64,000 bases of DNA, taken from positions 30,251-94,250 of the forward strand of contig MU405357.1 of the NCBI GenBank assembly GCA_022836615.1. The letters are read 5' to 3'. The notes under the pieces were generated by a model. The model had not been told where the DNA came from. It was given only the letters and a program-made list of their open reading frames with translations, and searched no databases. The DNA comes from Annulohypoxylon bovei var. microspora. Taxonomy: Eukaryota; Ascomycota; Sordariomycetes; Xylariales; Hypoxylaceae. A program made the translations under genes and the position numbers. Positions 33,001 to 41,624 of the stretch are shown in pieces (the stretch's first letter is position 1; each line of letters opens with the position of its first letter).

Positions 33001-35660
33001 AATCAGGAGCCGTCGAAGTCTTAGTAATGCTATTGGCAGGTGATTCCAAGGTAGCCCAAAAGACCCTACAGAGAGGATTCCAAGCCGCTACTCAAGTAGG
33101 AGACCTAAAGAGGCGGGCAGAAGTTTTCAAGTTGCTGCTACAAATGGGTGTTACTGGAGAGGTGGTAGACGCCCAGCTCGTATCTGCCGTTAGGTACGGC
33201 GACGACGGGAAAGATCTTGTTACACTTCTGCTAGTATACGGAGCAAGTCCCGATTATAACGACGGGGACGCTGTCGAGAAGGCGGCAAGAAGCGCCTTCT
33301 TAGGAAACTTAGAGATGTTATTAGGCATCGTTGACGTCGGTGGACGACACAAACGGCCATCTTCTCATACACTGGTCCGCGCAATAGATGCGTGTTGGGA
33401 CCTCAGCAAGGACACGAGGTTTACCGTCTTGAATTGGGTGTTTAAAGTAGGGAAACCCGTTCCGAGCGCCGTCCACAATACCTTAAATCGCGCGGTCAAT
33501 GAAGAAGAACCCGAAGAGAGACTCATTGAGCTGCTCATTAATAACCGAGCTTCCCCAGCCGCGAATGGCTGTCAGACCCTAATCGACGGAACTAAAACCC
33601 TATCACCCACATCCTTTGCCAATCTTTTAGAGTCGCGAATCACTGCTGAAGATGCGTCATTGGTATTCAGCAAAGTGTTCGTGGCCGACAACGTCGATTC
33701 ATGGCTATCTAATCGCGGTTATGAAATCGCGAAGCGTCTGCTTGAGAAAGGCGCTGCTGGTGACGGGGTGGGATCCGCTTTCGCAGCGGTACTCGGCCTG
33801 TATGTTGAGACACATGCACAATTGGCCAACAACTTTGTGGACTTACTCCTCAAGTATGGTGCAGACGTCAATTATAATAACGGAGAAGCATTTCAAAATG
33901 CGGCCGCGCAGGGAGACCCCGACCTGCTAAAGAGATTGTTGCGCGAGAATCCTAATTCACAGGCGATGACGTTTGCGTTTCCTCGAATTTTCGACGCCGC
34001 CGCATCTGAAGACGACGTGTATGACCTTATCACGATATTTATAGAACACAATGATGGTCAGAGCCAGATGGATGTTGCGTTCACTCAATCTGACTCTAAG
34101 CCTGTTCTCATCAGAGCACTAGATCAATTTCCTCGATCGACAAAGATCCTCGGCGCACTTTTAGATGCCGGGTTCTATCACGACCAGATGACAAAGTGTA
34201 AAGTGATGGTGGAGATCGAGGAAGAAGAGCCTGTGACGCTTCTTATGTGGGCGATTTTACAACCCCAGAAGAAGATCAGCAGTGGAGTTATCAACTTGTT
34301 AATAGAACGAGGTGCTAAGGTTAATCACGAGACGCCCATTTCCCATATAACGCCTCTGATGTTGGCCATACAATCTCGTCGCCAGGATATTGTTAAATCT
34401 CTGTTGTTAGCAGATGCCGATGTTGACATAATAGACGCAACAGGAAGGTCTCCTTTGTCGATGGCGTCTGCTGTTGGTGGTGACCTAGCTCTTACCATGA
34501 TGTCAAACCTACTAGCTGCAGGTGCTTCTAGGAATGACGGCTCACTCCACAATGCCGCTCGAGAACTCAACCTGCAAGCGATGCAGATTCTTGTTCAGTA
34601 TAAACACGACCCTGATTTCCCGAGCTCGCTCCACGATGGACGCAGTGCCCTTGGTGAGCTATGCCTGCACGCTGCCGATTTAGGCGAAATCACTCCTCGT
34701 CGGGAAAAGTCAATGGAAAAAGCCATCAACTTCCTCCTTGCCAGCGACTCCGACATCACCCTTCAGTCCGAGGGGAAGTCGGTTCTCCTTTTAGCGTTGG
34801 AGTCATCAGACCCCCTAACTACTACGAAAGTCTTATTACGAGTTGATATGTGGAGATACATAAATAAACCCTTCAACTACTACAGCGACGGAAAATACAC
34901 CTACTCTCCCACCATGTATGCTCAGCGCGTATTGCCAGACTCAGATCACAAATCACAACTACTAGCACTACTACGAGCGAACCGTGGAACCGACATCTAC
35001 TACGCCAATTCCGGCCCGCAACCTGACGACGCTATAGGTATGCCTACTAATATCCAACTTGAAGAGCAAGAGCGAAAATCGCGCCTAGCCCGCCTCGAGA
35101 CAGACAACGAGGAACACACGCTCGCCATCCAGCGGAACAAGGAGCTCGCCGCGGTGCAGGCGCAGATATGGGCCAACCAGGCAGAGCTCGAGGACGTGCG
35201 CAAAAAGAAGTCGCTCAGCACTGACCTATCAGCAATGCAGGAGCGCGCGCGCGTCGAGGAAGAGCTCTTCAACTCGGCGATGCGACAGCAGCGCGCGCGC
35301 CACACGGTCGAGGTCCAGCACCAAGAGGCGCTGACGCACGCGGGCCTGACGAGGGCCCAGGCCATCGCGGACGCGGAGCTTTCGGTCGAGGCCGAGAAGC
35401 AGACCCGCCTGCTGAAGTGGGAGCGCGACATAGGCAGCGAGCGCGTCGGCAACGCAAACCAGCTGAGCAGCATCAGACTGAGAGAACGCGAGGAGCTGGA
35501 TCATCTCGACAAGGCGGCGGATCTCAGGCTCAAGGCCAGGCTCCAGGACCAGAAGAAACTGGTCGATAGCCAAAGCGTGCTGGCGGCGAATATCGCGAGC
35601 GCGGGGCCCGGCGCCAGGAGGCAGATCGGGTATGTTAGTGGGGAGCTGGGGCCGGATTAG
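30084..35660 (+). CDS. Giant ankyrin-repeat protein with C-terminal coiled coil
   Basis: Single open frame of 1,858 residues. The ATG at 30105 has a better context (CAACATGG) than the first one at 30084, so the protein may be 7 residues shorter. The bulk (about residues 130-1600) is ankyrin-like: repeated LLxxGA and ALxxAV segments. The units fall into a higher-order period: a conserved beta-turn segment (YNADVNFNEG, GNADVNINGG, NGGSVEHKDG, YGASPDYNDG, YGADVNYNNG) recurs about every 270-310 bp from about 31800 to 33850, i.e. roughly 97 residues. The last ~200 residues are highly charged with heptad character (coiled coil). No NACHT, HET, kinase or membrane segment is seen, so it is not a complete NLR. 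Likely a cytosolic scaffold; function unknown. The 3' 600 bp are strikingly GC-rich. Confidence 0.88.
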   Translation: MPGLINNMEHSPILDDNRQTRLQLLGEEWGITCQPPPSPSPRPDHAPSYRTDNDDFLADELLKRQRTNESQNQQHKGGLSRAFTTKKKTWEYKEIYSALVAHITNLGSPGVAECLILRLNLAGGNLNLAQKSRTSLLSRRKSLDLAERSQVLQIAVKNGHYEMIEVLLPYADALSLDTALPAAIRNGNVGIASLLIRYGASATQTADGQDAFRQACVVGGQPDLVALILGSEGRPSASWLSQSMVEAAKVGCLGTVIHLSQSTADGNHDGAAALKAAVALGRRDIALAIVLGNKRPAQPGLNEAFDQLMTHQNINPNEKLAMAEILLCAGADGDSLSKALIHANATYFLEMVHLLVSYGASIEYQDAIAVRRAVSKGKVDLVEVMLNGRSKLSPHYASECVELLPKKMRFEERHSFLNMLLHKGAAGAPLDEALVDAVEAGDLEAAKLLLTPLFPGGKIIGNKDIRKGPRSMIFERHETASTDHKGALALQIAVKRGDTAISNLILSNKPPSPVALAQVFPSIRNLPSLERYQIAEMFLRAGLTGPCVNSALENAIDEQPPNRDEKLIALFLRYNADVNFNEGHTITAAISQKDIRLLERLLKSKPTIQVAAKAIPRAMEVNDSSMRLQMINMLLAAGASQGGPEVSASVDVAVQANPLDKRLLKTLLQQGNADVNINGGIAVEHAVLQPDPEVIEMVLGLGQPSAESLERGLKSVAKLPTSPIKTDKLNSILRRTKSKDTVTSLLIQEVQAVLKVPPHEQNFSSIKVLLANGANVNAMNAEALCRAVAAANMQLVEAFFITKPNANSMAFAMPHALRIRDLMDRLTFTQKILEGGIPPNEVNRALVFAVNTYPDDIPLINTLLAGADTRDGLALMEAIKREKQDIVELILGKKSFPVEILNTGFTQATRGKNKRSRSMSSMSLLKAGASGDVVSDALLAAATDGDVDFGALLVQNGGSVEHKDGQAVVEACKSGAVEVLVMLLAGDSKVAQKTLQRGFQAATQVGDLKRRAEVFKLLLQMGVTGEVVDAQLVSAVRYGDDGKDLVTLLLVYGASPDYNDGDAVEKAARSAFLGNLEMLLGIVDVGGRHKRPSSHTLVRAIDACWDLSKDTRFTVLNWVFKVGKPVPSAVHNTLNRAVNEEEPEERLIELLINNRASPAANGCQTLIDGTKTLSPTSFANLLESRITAEDASLVFSKVFVADNVDSWLSNRGYEIAKRLLEKGAAGDGVGSAFAAVLGLYVETHAQLANNFVDLLLKYGADVNYNNGEAFQNAAAQGDPDLLKRLLRENPNSQAMTFAFPRIFDAAASEDDVYDLITIFIEHNDGQSQMDVAFTQSDSKPVLIRALDQFPRSTKILGALLDAGFYHDQMTKCKVMVEIEEEEPVTLLMWAILQPQKKISSGVINLLIERGAKVNHETPISHITPLMLAIQSRRQDIVKSLLLADADVDIIDATGRSPLSMASAVGGDLALTMMSNLLAAGASRNDGSLHNAARELNLQAMQILVQYKHDPDFPSSLHDGRSALGELCLHAADLGEITPRREKSMEKAINFLLASDSDITLQSEGKSVLLLALESSDPLTTTKVLLRVDMWRYINKPFNYYSDGKYTYSPTMYAQRVLPDSDHKSQLLALLRANRGTDIYYANSGPQPDDAIGMPTNIQLEEQERKSRLARLETDNEEHTLAIQRNKELAAVQAQIWANQAELEDVRKKKSLSTDLSAMQERARVEEELFNSAMRQQRARHTVEVQHQEALTHAGLTRAQAIADAELSVEAEKQTRLLKWERDIGSERVGNANQLSSIRLREREELDHLDKAADLRLKARLQDQKKLVDSQSVLAANIASAGPGARRQIGYVSGELGPD

Positions 35661-36350
35661 GCACGTTCCTTACGTCTTTGGTACCTCTGGCGTCTCCAGA
35701 GATGAATTGGAGGGTGCGTTTTGAGGGGTATTGGTGTAACAGAGTTCGGAGTCGAGAATGGGTTTTGGGACTCCTGGCATATTTGGAGAAGACACTGGCG
35801 ATACCTAGACTGATCTACTTAGGTCAAGATTTTAATTGAATCGCGCAGATTTCAGTAGTTAATTATTTAAAAAAAATTAGTCATAACTAACTTGTTCATT
35901 TGGAAACTGGGTTGGTGATTGAATACTTGTTAATCTCGGCTTTTGGGGGAAATCTTGTGGCTTGAGTGATCCATTTTTACCCCTTTTCGTCTTGGAAGCA
36001 AAATGGGTTCTATTGCAAGCGCTACACATAGAGATCAAAAAGATTATACTACGATTCAAAAACTTAAAGTGTGCGAGATGATGTAACATACTTAGTAGGT
36101 AGGCCTATAAATGATAGAAGGTAACTGGATAAGTGTTCTTGTAGTAGGGGGTTGAAAACGAGTGGTTGGTTAGTTGGTGGGGTGGTATCTTATTTGACGC
36201 CAGGGGAAATGTGCTCTGATCTCCTTCAAAAGTGAGTGTAGTATTGCTTAGCTTCTTTCCCTTCTACTCCCTGCCATGATGCTTACCTAGGTAACAATGA
36301 AACGACCCGTGAATAAATTTGAAGGCATCGATGCTACATATATCCCAAGC
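35661..36350. other. Intergenic between convergent ankyrin and AAA genes
   Basis: 690 bp of AT-rich 3' flanks; contains TACCTAGGTA at 36284-36293. Nothing else recognised. Confidence 0.35.
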
Positions 36351-37491
36351 TTACCCTTCGATTCCATCCCACGAGCAAGTGAAGTTTTCCAGCGCGTCTC
36401 TGAGAGAGTCTACTGTTAGAGGCGTCCCCGTAGCTCGGGAAATCGTGGTTGCGCATGAAATTGTGTTTTTGATCTATATGTGTTAGCACCAGCGCATTTA
36501 CTTCAAAGTAGCGCCGTACTGATATGCTTACCTCCCGGCCGTTGATCTCAAAGCGAGCCAGTCCCTCTAGCTGGTCCGCTTCAAAATCAGGCAAGAAATT
36601 CTTCAGGATTCTCAGGCGGTCCTGCTCATTTAACGGGGGGTAATGGAATTTGAAATGTATGCGGCCTTAATGGCTGTTAGTACATTATCGGTGATTCAAC
36701 TGATAGGTATGTATCAGTTCAACTTACTTTTGAAGGCTTCGTCGATGTCTTGGTGGCGATTAGTGGTCAATATGACTATGCCTTGAAAGTATCTTGTGAA
36801 AATTAGTTGGAACCCTAATACTTTCTCATAGCAAGTTAACTTACTCTAGTCTTCTTAGAAATATGCCGACCAACACGTTTTCACGAATTTGACCGTCCGT
36901 TCGTTTCCGCAGAAAGATTTCGGCCTCATCTATCAGTAGAACACTGCCCCACCGGCGAACCACCGACATGATTTTGTTGAGGGCATTGTCAAGTTCTTGG
37001 GCTTCAACACCTAATTCACCCGCGCTCACCACATAAAGTGGCCTCTCCGCTAATTCCGCTACAGCTTCTGCTGTCAATGTCTTGCCGGTTCCTGGAGCAC
37101 CTCTGAGGAGTCCCACAAGACCTCTGCCTTTTCCTTGAACAATATCATCAAATCCAGTTTCGCTAGATTCGTGACCTTTGATCAGAGCTGAGATGAGACT
37201 GCGCCTCTTGTCGCTTATAACTAGCTTGTCAATGGCAGCTTTGTTCCAAATAATATCCTCTAACCTAGGAATTGCGAATCCACCCCACTTCTTTTCGCTG
37301 AAGCTAAAACCCAGGACACGGTGATTGCAGAAGATCAGGTCTTTATCGGCCATACCCTGTGGTTGGATATCCTCCAAAACGACTGGTCGAAGGAGGTTGT
37401 CATTTGGAAGATTCATCCTAAAAGCGACAGTGTCGACTATGACCTTTCCATGGGTGTAGAATTTCTTGAATACCCATTCTCCACCTGTCAT
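36351..37491 (-). CDS. AAA+ ATPase (fungal DUF7025-associated type), N-terminally short
   Basis: Exons 37491-36845, 36792-36728, 36665-36532 and 36473-36351 give 322 residues with all phases closing. Introns are 52, 62 and 58 bp with CTAAC-like branch sites. Visible motifs: Walker A GAPGTGKT (about residue 130), LYVVSAGELG, Walker B VLLIDEAEIFL (about 180), sensor-1 region IVILTTNRHQD and, after splicing, AFKSRIHFKFHYP and GREIKNTI. Relatives are usually 600-900 residues with a DUF7025 domain before the ATPase; here only its last part (from VIVDTVAFRM, FCNHRVLGFSFSEKKW) remains. In frame upstream is a TAG four codons before the ATG, so either a further 5' exon is joined at CTGCTAG or the gene is truncated. 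I found no convincing upstream exon. Role unknown. Confidence 0.75.
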
Positions 37492-38177
37492 GATGCAAAC
37501 CTAGCAGATGGAGAAACAACTATGTTGTTGCGCAAGGAGCTCTAACCCCTTGTTCCTACGGAATGCGGTATACATACACATCATGCCCTTTGTCTACTCT
37601 GTTCCAAGACTAACCCCAATGGTCCCCTAAGGGCTGAGCTCCCATCCTGCTGGGTCCCTGGTCCAAGCCTCAAGGCCATCCTCCCAAGGGGCGAGGCGTG
37701 GCAAGGCAGAGAAGACTTCTGACAATATCTGCCTAACCTATCGTCCCTATAATACTACCTAATCAGCAACTGTGGAGCTATCGATCACTTCGAAACATCG
37801 CGGTTAGAATAACTTAACCTAGTACCAGAGCTAACAAGATTCCAGCGATAGGAAATTTTTAATAAGAATTCCATAGGGGTTTTTGACGCAATATCCCTTC
37901 ATAATCTGTTACTCGTCTCGGATATACCCTCCCATTTGTATAAATAGAATAGGTGGCGGCTGGAGCGAAGCTATCCGAAGCCACATTAATTTACCTTTTT
38001 TTATGTACATGTAAGCTGCGTGATTTAAAGAGGTATGAAAGGGGATTGTGGTTACACGACTGTACGAGTGTAACGTGCAGTGGCTGTGTATGATAAGATA
38101 AGGGGTAGGGAAAGGGAGGTGACAGAATTAAAAGTTCAGTTTTGGAGAAAAGAATCGAGAGCTCGGGCACAACAACA
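37492..38177. other. Intergenic, divergent AAA ATPase and unknown gene
   Basis: 686 bp; searched for the missing N-terminal exon of the AAA gene on the minus strand and saw no DUF7025-like coding stretch. Nothing else recognised. Confidence 0.4.
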
Positions 38178-39026
38178 ATGTCTCCTTCTGAGCCCGCTAT
38201 CCTCGCTGCTCTCTCGTCGTACCGCACACACATCGGCAGCCATAACCATCATGCATTCTCGGCCATCATTCCAGATATTAATGCAGCCGATCCTGACGAC
38301 CCGGACCTTTTCGAATTAGACGAGGAGTTGGAAGAGGTTCGCCTGGAATTCACCCTGCAGCTTGTTGGCGATGGCCACGACACGCGCCCGCCCATCACTC
38401 GCCCATCGGATGTGCTGACGCACTGGGAGGTCCTGGCGCCGCAGCTCGCGCTCGATGGAGTCTCGGTATATCACGATGTCTCCTGGCGCGACGAGATGAG
38501 AGATGTTTACAAGCGGGGGGTGATGCGAGGTCTCAACGAACGGTGTTCTGGTCCCGTTACTACGTGGGAGTTCCCTGGCGACCTGGCTGTCATTCTGCAG
38601 CACGTGGACAGCCTGGAGGGTCCTGGCTGGTATAAATATCGCGAGGAGCACGAGAGCGTAATTTTCTTTGAAGGTTGGGTTCGCGATGGCGGACCGGGTG
38701 ACCTGACGGAGGAAATCGCTCTGGGACGGGTTAAGACGGCTGGTGAGATCATCGATCGGACGGTGGGACTCGGGGAGGAGTATGAAATTGCTGGAGGATG
38801 GGCGTGTGGCGAGAAGGGGAACGAAGCGACTTGCTACGTTGTGTACAGCCGGCCTAAAGACGCGGGTGAAGAGCGGGGTTGGTCGTGGCGCTATGTTGCT
38901 TGCCTGGGACAGTTTGGCACATACGTGTTTGAGGATGTGGTCGAACTACTCGAGTGGTACAAGTCTTACGGGGAGCCCCGGGAGGAGGACTGGGGTGTCT
39001 CTACGGAGGAAGTGTTTCAGGCGTGA
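38178..39026 (+). CDS. Uncharacterised acidic soluble protein
   Basis: 282 residues from the first ATG of the frame at 38178, which has an A at -3; codon use is clearly coding. I do not recognise a family with certainty. The protein is acidic, Trp-rich, with no signal peptide or membrane segment. The central part (TWEFPGDLAVILQHVDSLEG, then VIFFEGWVRDG and YVACLGQFGTYVFEDVVELLEWY) has the feel of SMI1/KNR4-like or related immunity/adaptor folds, but this is only a resemblance. It converges with the membrane protein gene; the two stop codons are 68 bp apart. Confidence 0.7.
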   Translation: MSPSEPAILAALSSYRTHIGSHNHHAFSAIIPDINAADPDDPDLFELDEELEEVRLEFTLQLVGDGHDTRPPITRPSDVLTHWEVLAPQLALDGVSVYHDVSWRDEMRDVYKRGVMRGLNERCSGPVTTWEFPGDLAVILQHVDSLEGPGWYKYREEHESVIFFEGWVRDGGPGDLTEEIALGRVKTAGEIIDRTVGLGEEYEIAGGWACGEKGNEATCYVVYSRPKDAGEERGWSWRYVACLGQFGTYVFEDVVELLEWYKSYGEPREEDWGVSTEEVFQA

Positions 39027-39093
39027 AATCCAACTCGCTCCCAGGTCATATTCCAATTAATCTACATGTCTCTAACTGTAACAAACAGGCTGT

Positions 39094-41010
39094 CTATTCT
39101 TGACGTAACATCACCCGCAACCCATACAGGGCAAACATCAATTCTACACCACCCCCATGAGGTCGAGAAAACCCCAGAATTGTGTAGACTAGGACATGAG
39201 TCCAGCAAAAAAGGGCTGGAAAGACTGAGCTACGGCCTCCAGGTAAGCTGCGCCCTGTTCGCTGGCTCACCACCAGGAACCAGCTATGATTTCCGAGAAA
39301 CAATAACAATATTAGCCGTTCGACCCAGGTTTCCCATCTTTCTTGAACACTTGAGAAGGCGAGCGGAGATAGTAAGAGTTCCAACTGCTCGCTGTAGCGG
39401 CTCTGCCATCTGTAAAGAGACACATGGGCGCGAAGGATACTGCATCCTCTCTGGAAAACCTCCGCCAAGGCCCGAACAGTTGGTGGGAGCCTTTTCCGCC
39501 GGAAGGCGAAATCTACAGCCCTTGGATGTTCAAGTCTGCCTTCAATGGCCCAAAAGGTCGAAGCCGACTTGCTGACAAGACGTGTGCACGAAGCCTCAAG
39601 CGTTCCCTTCATCTCAGCGTGCACTGAATCATCATGACTGGTACTGTCTTGGTTTAGCCCAGTTGAACGAAATGTCGTGGCCAGGTGACAGTCTTTGTGT
39701 GGATTGTACAGGCGAAAGCCAGCATCTCTCGTCGGATCATAGTTAAGTATCCAGACCGTGGCGGCCGACTTCTCGGCGTGGAGACCAATGGGAAACCGAT
39801 GGAACGGTTCCTGCTCATCAGCCTGTACATCTTGCTCTTTAACATCGAGAGAAGCCGCCGTGCCCAAATACATATGGTCTATGCGACTGCGCAGGTAGAC
39901 CAGAGCCTTTGTCCAGAGATGGCTTTGCACGAAAGAGCGCTGCTCCTCGTCCAAATCCTCATCTCCAGGGGCATCAGGCTGTTCGAAGGCCCAGGGGTAC
40001 CGCTTGCCGATCGGATCTGAGAAGTAGGCTGCCATTGGCAGGTCACCTGTCTCTTCCACGTGTGATAAGACAGTGTCATAATTGGCGCCACCACCCCACA
40101 GAAACCCCGCGTTAGGTACGTATAGAGAAAGAGGCAGGAAGGGAATCAAGGCATACTCAGGAATATGCTTGGCGTGCTGTGCCAGGCCCAGAGCTTCCAG
40201 ATCGACAGGTTCCTGGGGGCTCAGAGAACGACGAGTAGAAGCGTCCAGAAAGTGCAGATTGTGGTTCCTTCCAGCCGATGTCTCGGAGAAAGGGCTCAGC
40301 AGGCCGTACACTGCAACCAGCATTAGTAGAGGTAAGCCAACGGCACGGAGGACGGCGAGCGCTATTTTCCACGCCAGCTGCCGCCAGCTGCAAGATATTT
40401 TCGGTGAAGATAGCGAGTGGAGGTCCTGTGCTGTAACTGCAACGTAACCGAGAATCCAGTCAGCGGCGTTGCAGCCCAGCATGCCTGCAAGGATGACAAG
40501 GGCTTGGCGTGCCCAGCTGAGTCGAGCACCACTCTTACACCCGAAATTAAAGAGTGATAGTAGGAGGAGACATGTAGCGACAGCCGCTGATGCCTCGAGC
40601 GAGTGTGCTTCATCCTCCGTGTGCATGTTCCTGAGCCGTTGCAGGGTGGCTTGGAGGAAGAGGAGTGCACACGATCCAATTGGTTCAACCCACCACCAAC
40701 GGCCAAGATGCCTATTGGGTGTTGGATGTAGTACCATAGATATTGATATAAGCCGGGCGGCTACGATAGTGGAGTGCAGCGCCCGGTCAGGAACAACCAC
40801 TGTGAAGAGGTATGATAGCGGAGGAAAGAGGTCCAACGTAAGCTGTCCCCTGGCTAGGAGCTCGGCGTTGGCTCGATGTCGCCTTTCAACCTCGTCAATC
40901 GTTTTGCTGTTTGAGGTAGTTATCAGAAGGGTAAGGAAGCAAGACGTGAGAAGTTTCAGGAATTTCCATCCGCAGCCTCGCACAGGTGTGCGGTAGTCTT
41001 TGAACAACAT
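39094..41010 (-). CDS. Uncharacterised multi-pass membrane protein
   Basis: 638 residues from the first in-frame ATG (41010). The frame stays open about 40 codons further upstream without an ATG, so a 5' exon is possible. About nine hydrophobic segments: six in the N-terminal ~250 residues (for example FLKLLTSCFLTLLIT, WWWVEPIGSCALLFLQ, ASAAVATCLLLLSLFNFGC, VGLPLLMLVAVYGLLSPF). A ~300-residue hydrophilic domain with FLWGGGANYDTVLSHVEETG follows, then three near the C-terminus. I do not recognise a Pfam family. Its start faces the killer-toxin-like chitinase gene across about 600 bp, so the two may share a promoter. A role in that protein's export or self-protection is conceivable but is pure inference. 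Confidence 0.72.
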   Translation of the reverse strand: MLFKDYRTPVRGCGWKFLKLLTSCFLTLLITTSNSKTIDEVERRHRANAELLARGQLTLDLFPPLSYLFTVVVPDRALHSTIVAARLISISMVLHPTPNRHLGRWWWVEPIGSCALLFLQATLQRLRNMHTEDEAHSLEASAAVATCLLLLSLFNFGCKSGARLSWARQALVILAGMLGCNAADWILGYVAVTAQDLHSLSSPKISCSWRQLAWKIALAVLRAVGLPLLMLVAVYGLLSPFSETSAGRNHNLHFLDASTRRSLSPQEPVDLEALGLAQHAKHIPEYALIPFLPLSLYVPNAGFLWGGGANYDTVLSHVEETGDLPMAAYFSDPIGKRYPWAFEQPDAPGDEDLDEEQRSFVQSHLWTKALVYLRSRIDHMYLGTAASLDVKEQDVQADEQEPFHRFPIGLHAEKSAATVWILNYDPTRDAGFRLYNPHKDCHLATTFRSTGLNQDSTSHDDSVHAEMKGTLEASCTRLVSKSASTFWAIEGRLEHPRAVDFAFRRKRLPPTVRALAEVFQRGCSILRAHVSLYRWQSRYSEQLELLLSPLAFSSVQERWETWVERLILLLFLGNHSWFLVVSQRTGRSLPGGRSSVFPALFCWTHVLVYTILGFSRPHGGGVELMFALYGLRVMLRQE

Positions 41011-41624
41011 GTTGAGGACGTCGTTGAAGTCTTGGTGGGTGTCTTGAGCTGCTGTTTTATCAGGAGATATTTGAGGTCTGAAGAAAGACGGCACACCTCT
41101 TCTAAGAGAGTCGAGTGTTTTGGCACAGTAAGCCGAGTCTCAGTCGCATACATGTATGTAGATGAACTCCTCACACCACCTCTTGTAAGATATATTGCTA
41201 ATCCCCACGTTGTCATACACCTCTATTAGTCGTTTGGTCCGCTTATGACCTTGTATGTGACTGCCAAGACTTTGTTCTAGGTTCAAGCAGCGATCAAGAG
41301 ACACCAAAACGGTATACTCGTCTATTCAAAGTAGCTCAGCTTGGACTTTGCCAAGGGAAAATGGCGCTGTGCAACTGGATCATGAGTGGTGAGTAGAGGT
41401 AAGGTTACACAGAGATAAATTGCATGTAAGCCACGATCATTCCTTCGGCCGTCTTGACAATGTGCGCCGATGGTAATTACGGGTTGAGTCGGAAAAGGCC
41501 AGTGGTATTGACGAAGAAGCCCCGATGAGGAGGATATAAAAGCGCTTGCCATAACGAGGGTTGGACCTAACGAAGGTGGAACTCATGAGGGACTAGAGGC
41601 GAGTCAATGTTTGAATTAAGCACC
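41011..41624. promoter_or_regulatory. Shared 5' region of membrane protein and killer-toxin-like chitinase
   Basis: Spacer of about 600 bp between divergent genes. A GGATATAAAAG TATA-like element is at 41530-41540, about 90 bp before the chitinase ATG. Shared regulation is inferred from layout only. Confidence 0.4.

Noticed and set aside
30084..35660. NLR/STAND immune receptor
   Set aside because: Ankyrin repeats are present but no NACHT or NB-ARC P-loop was found in the N-terminal part.
40469..40996. 175-residue plus-strand ORF inside the membrane protein gene
   Set aside because: Antisense shadow; no codon bias or motif, whereas the minus frame encodes regular hydrophobic helices.
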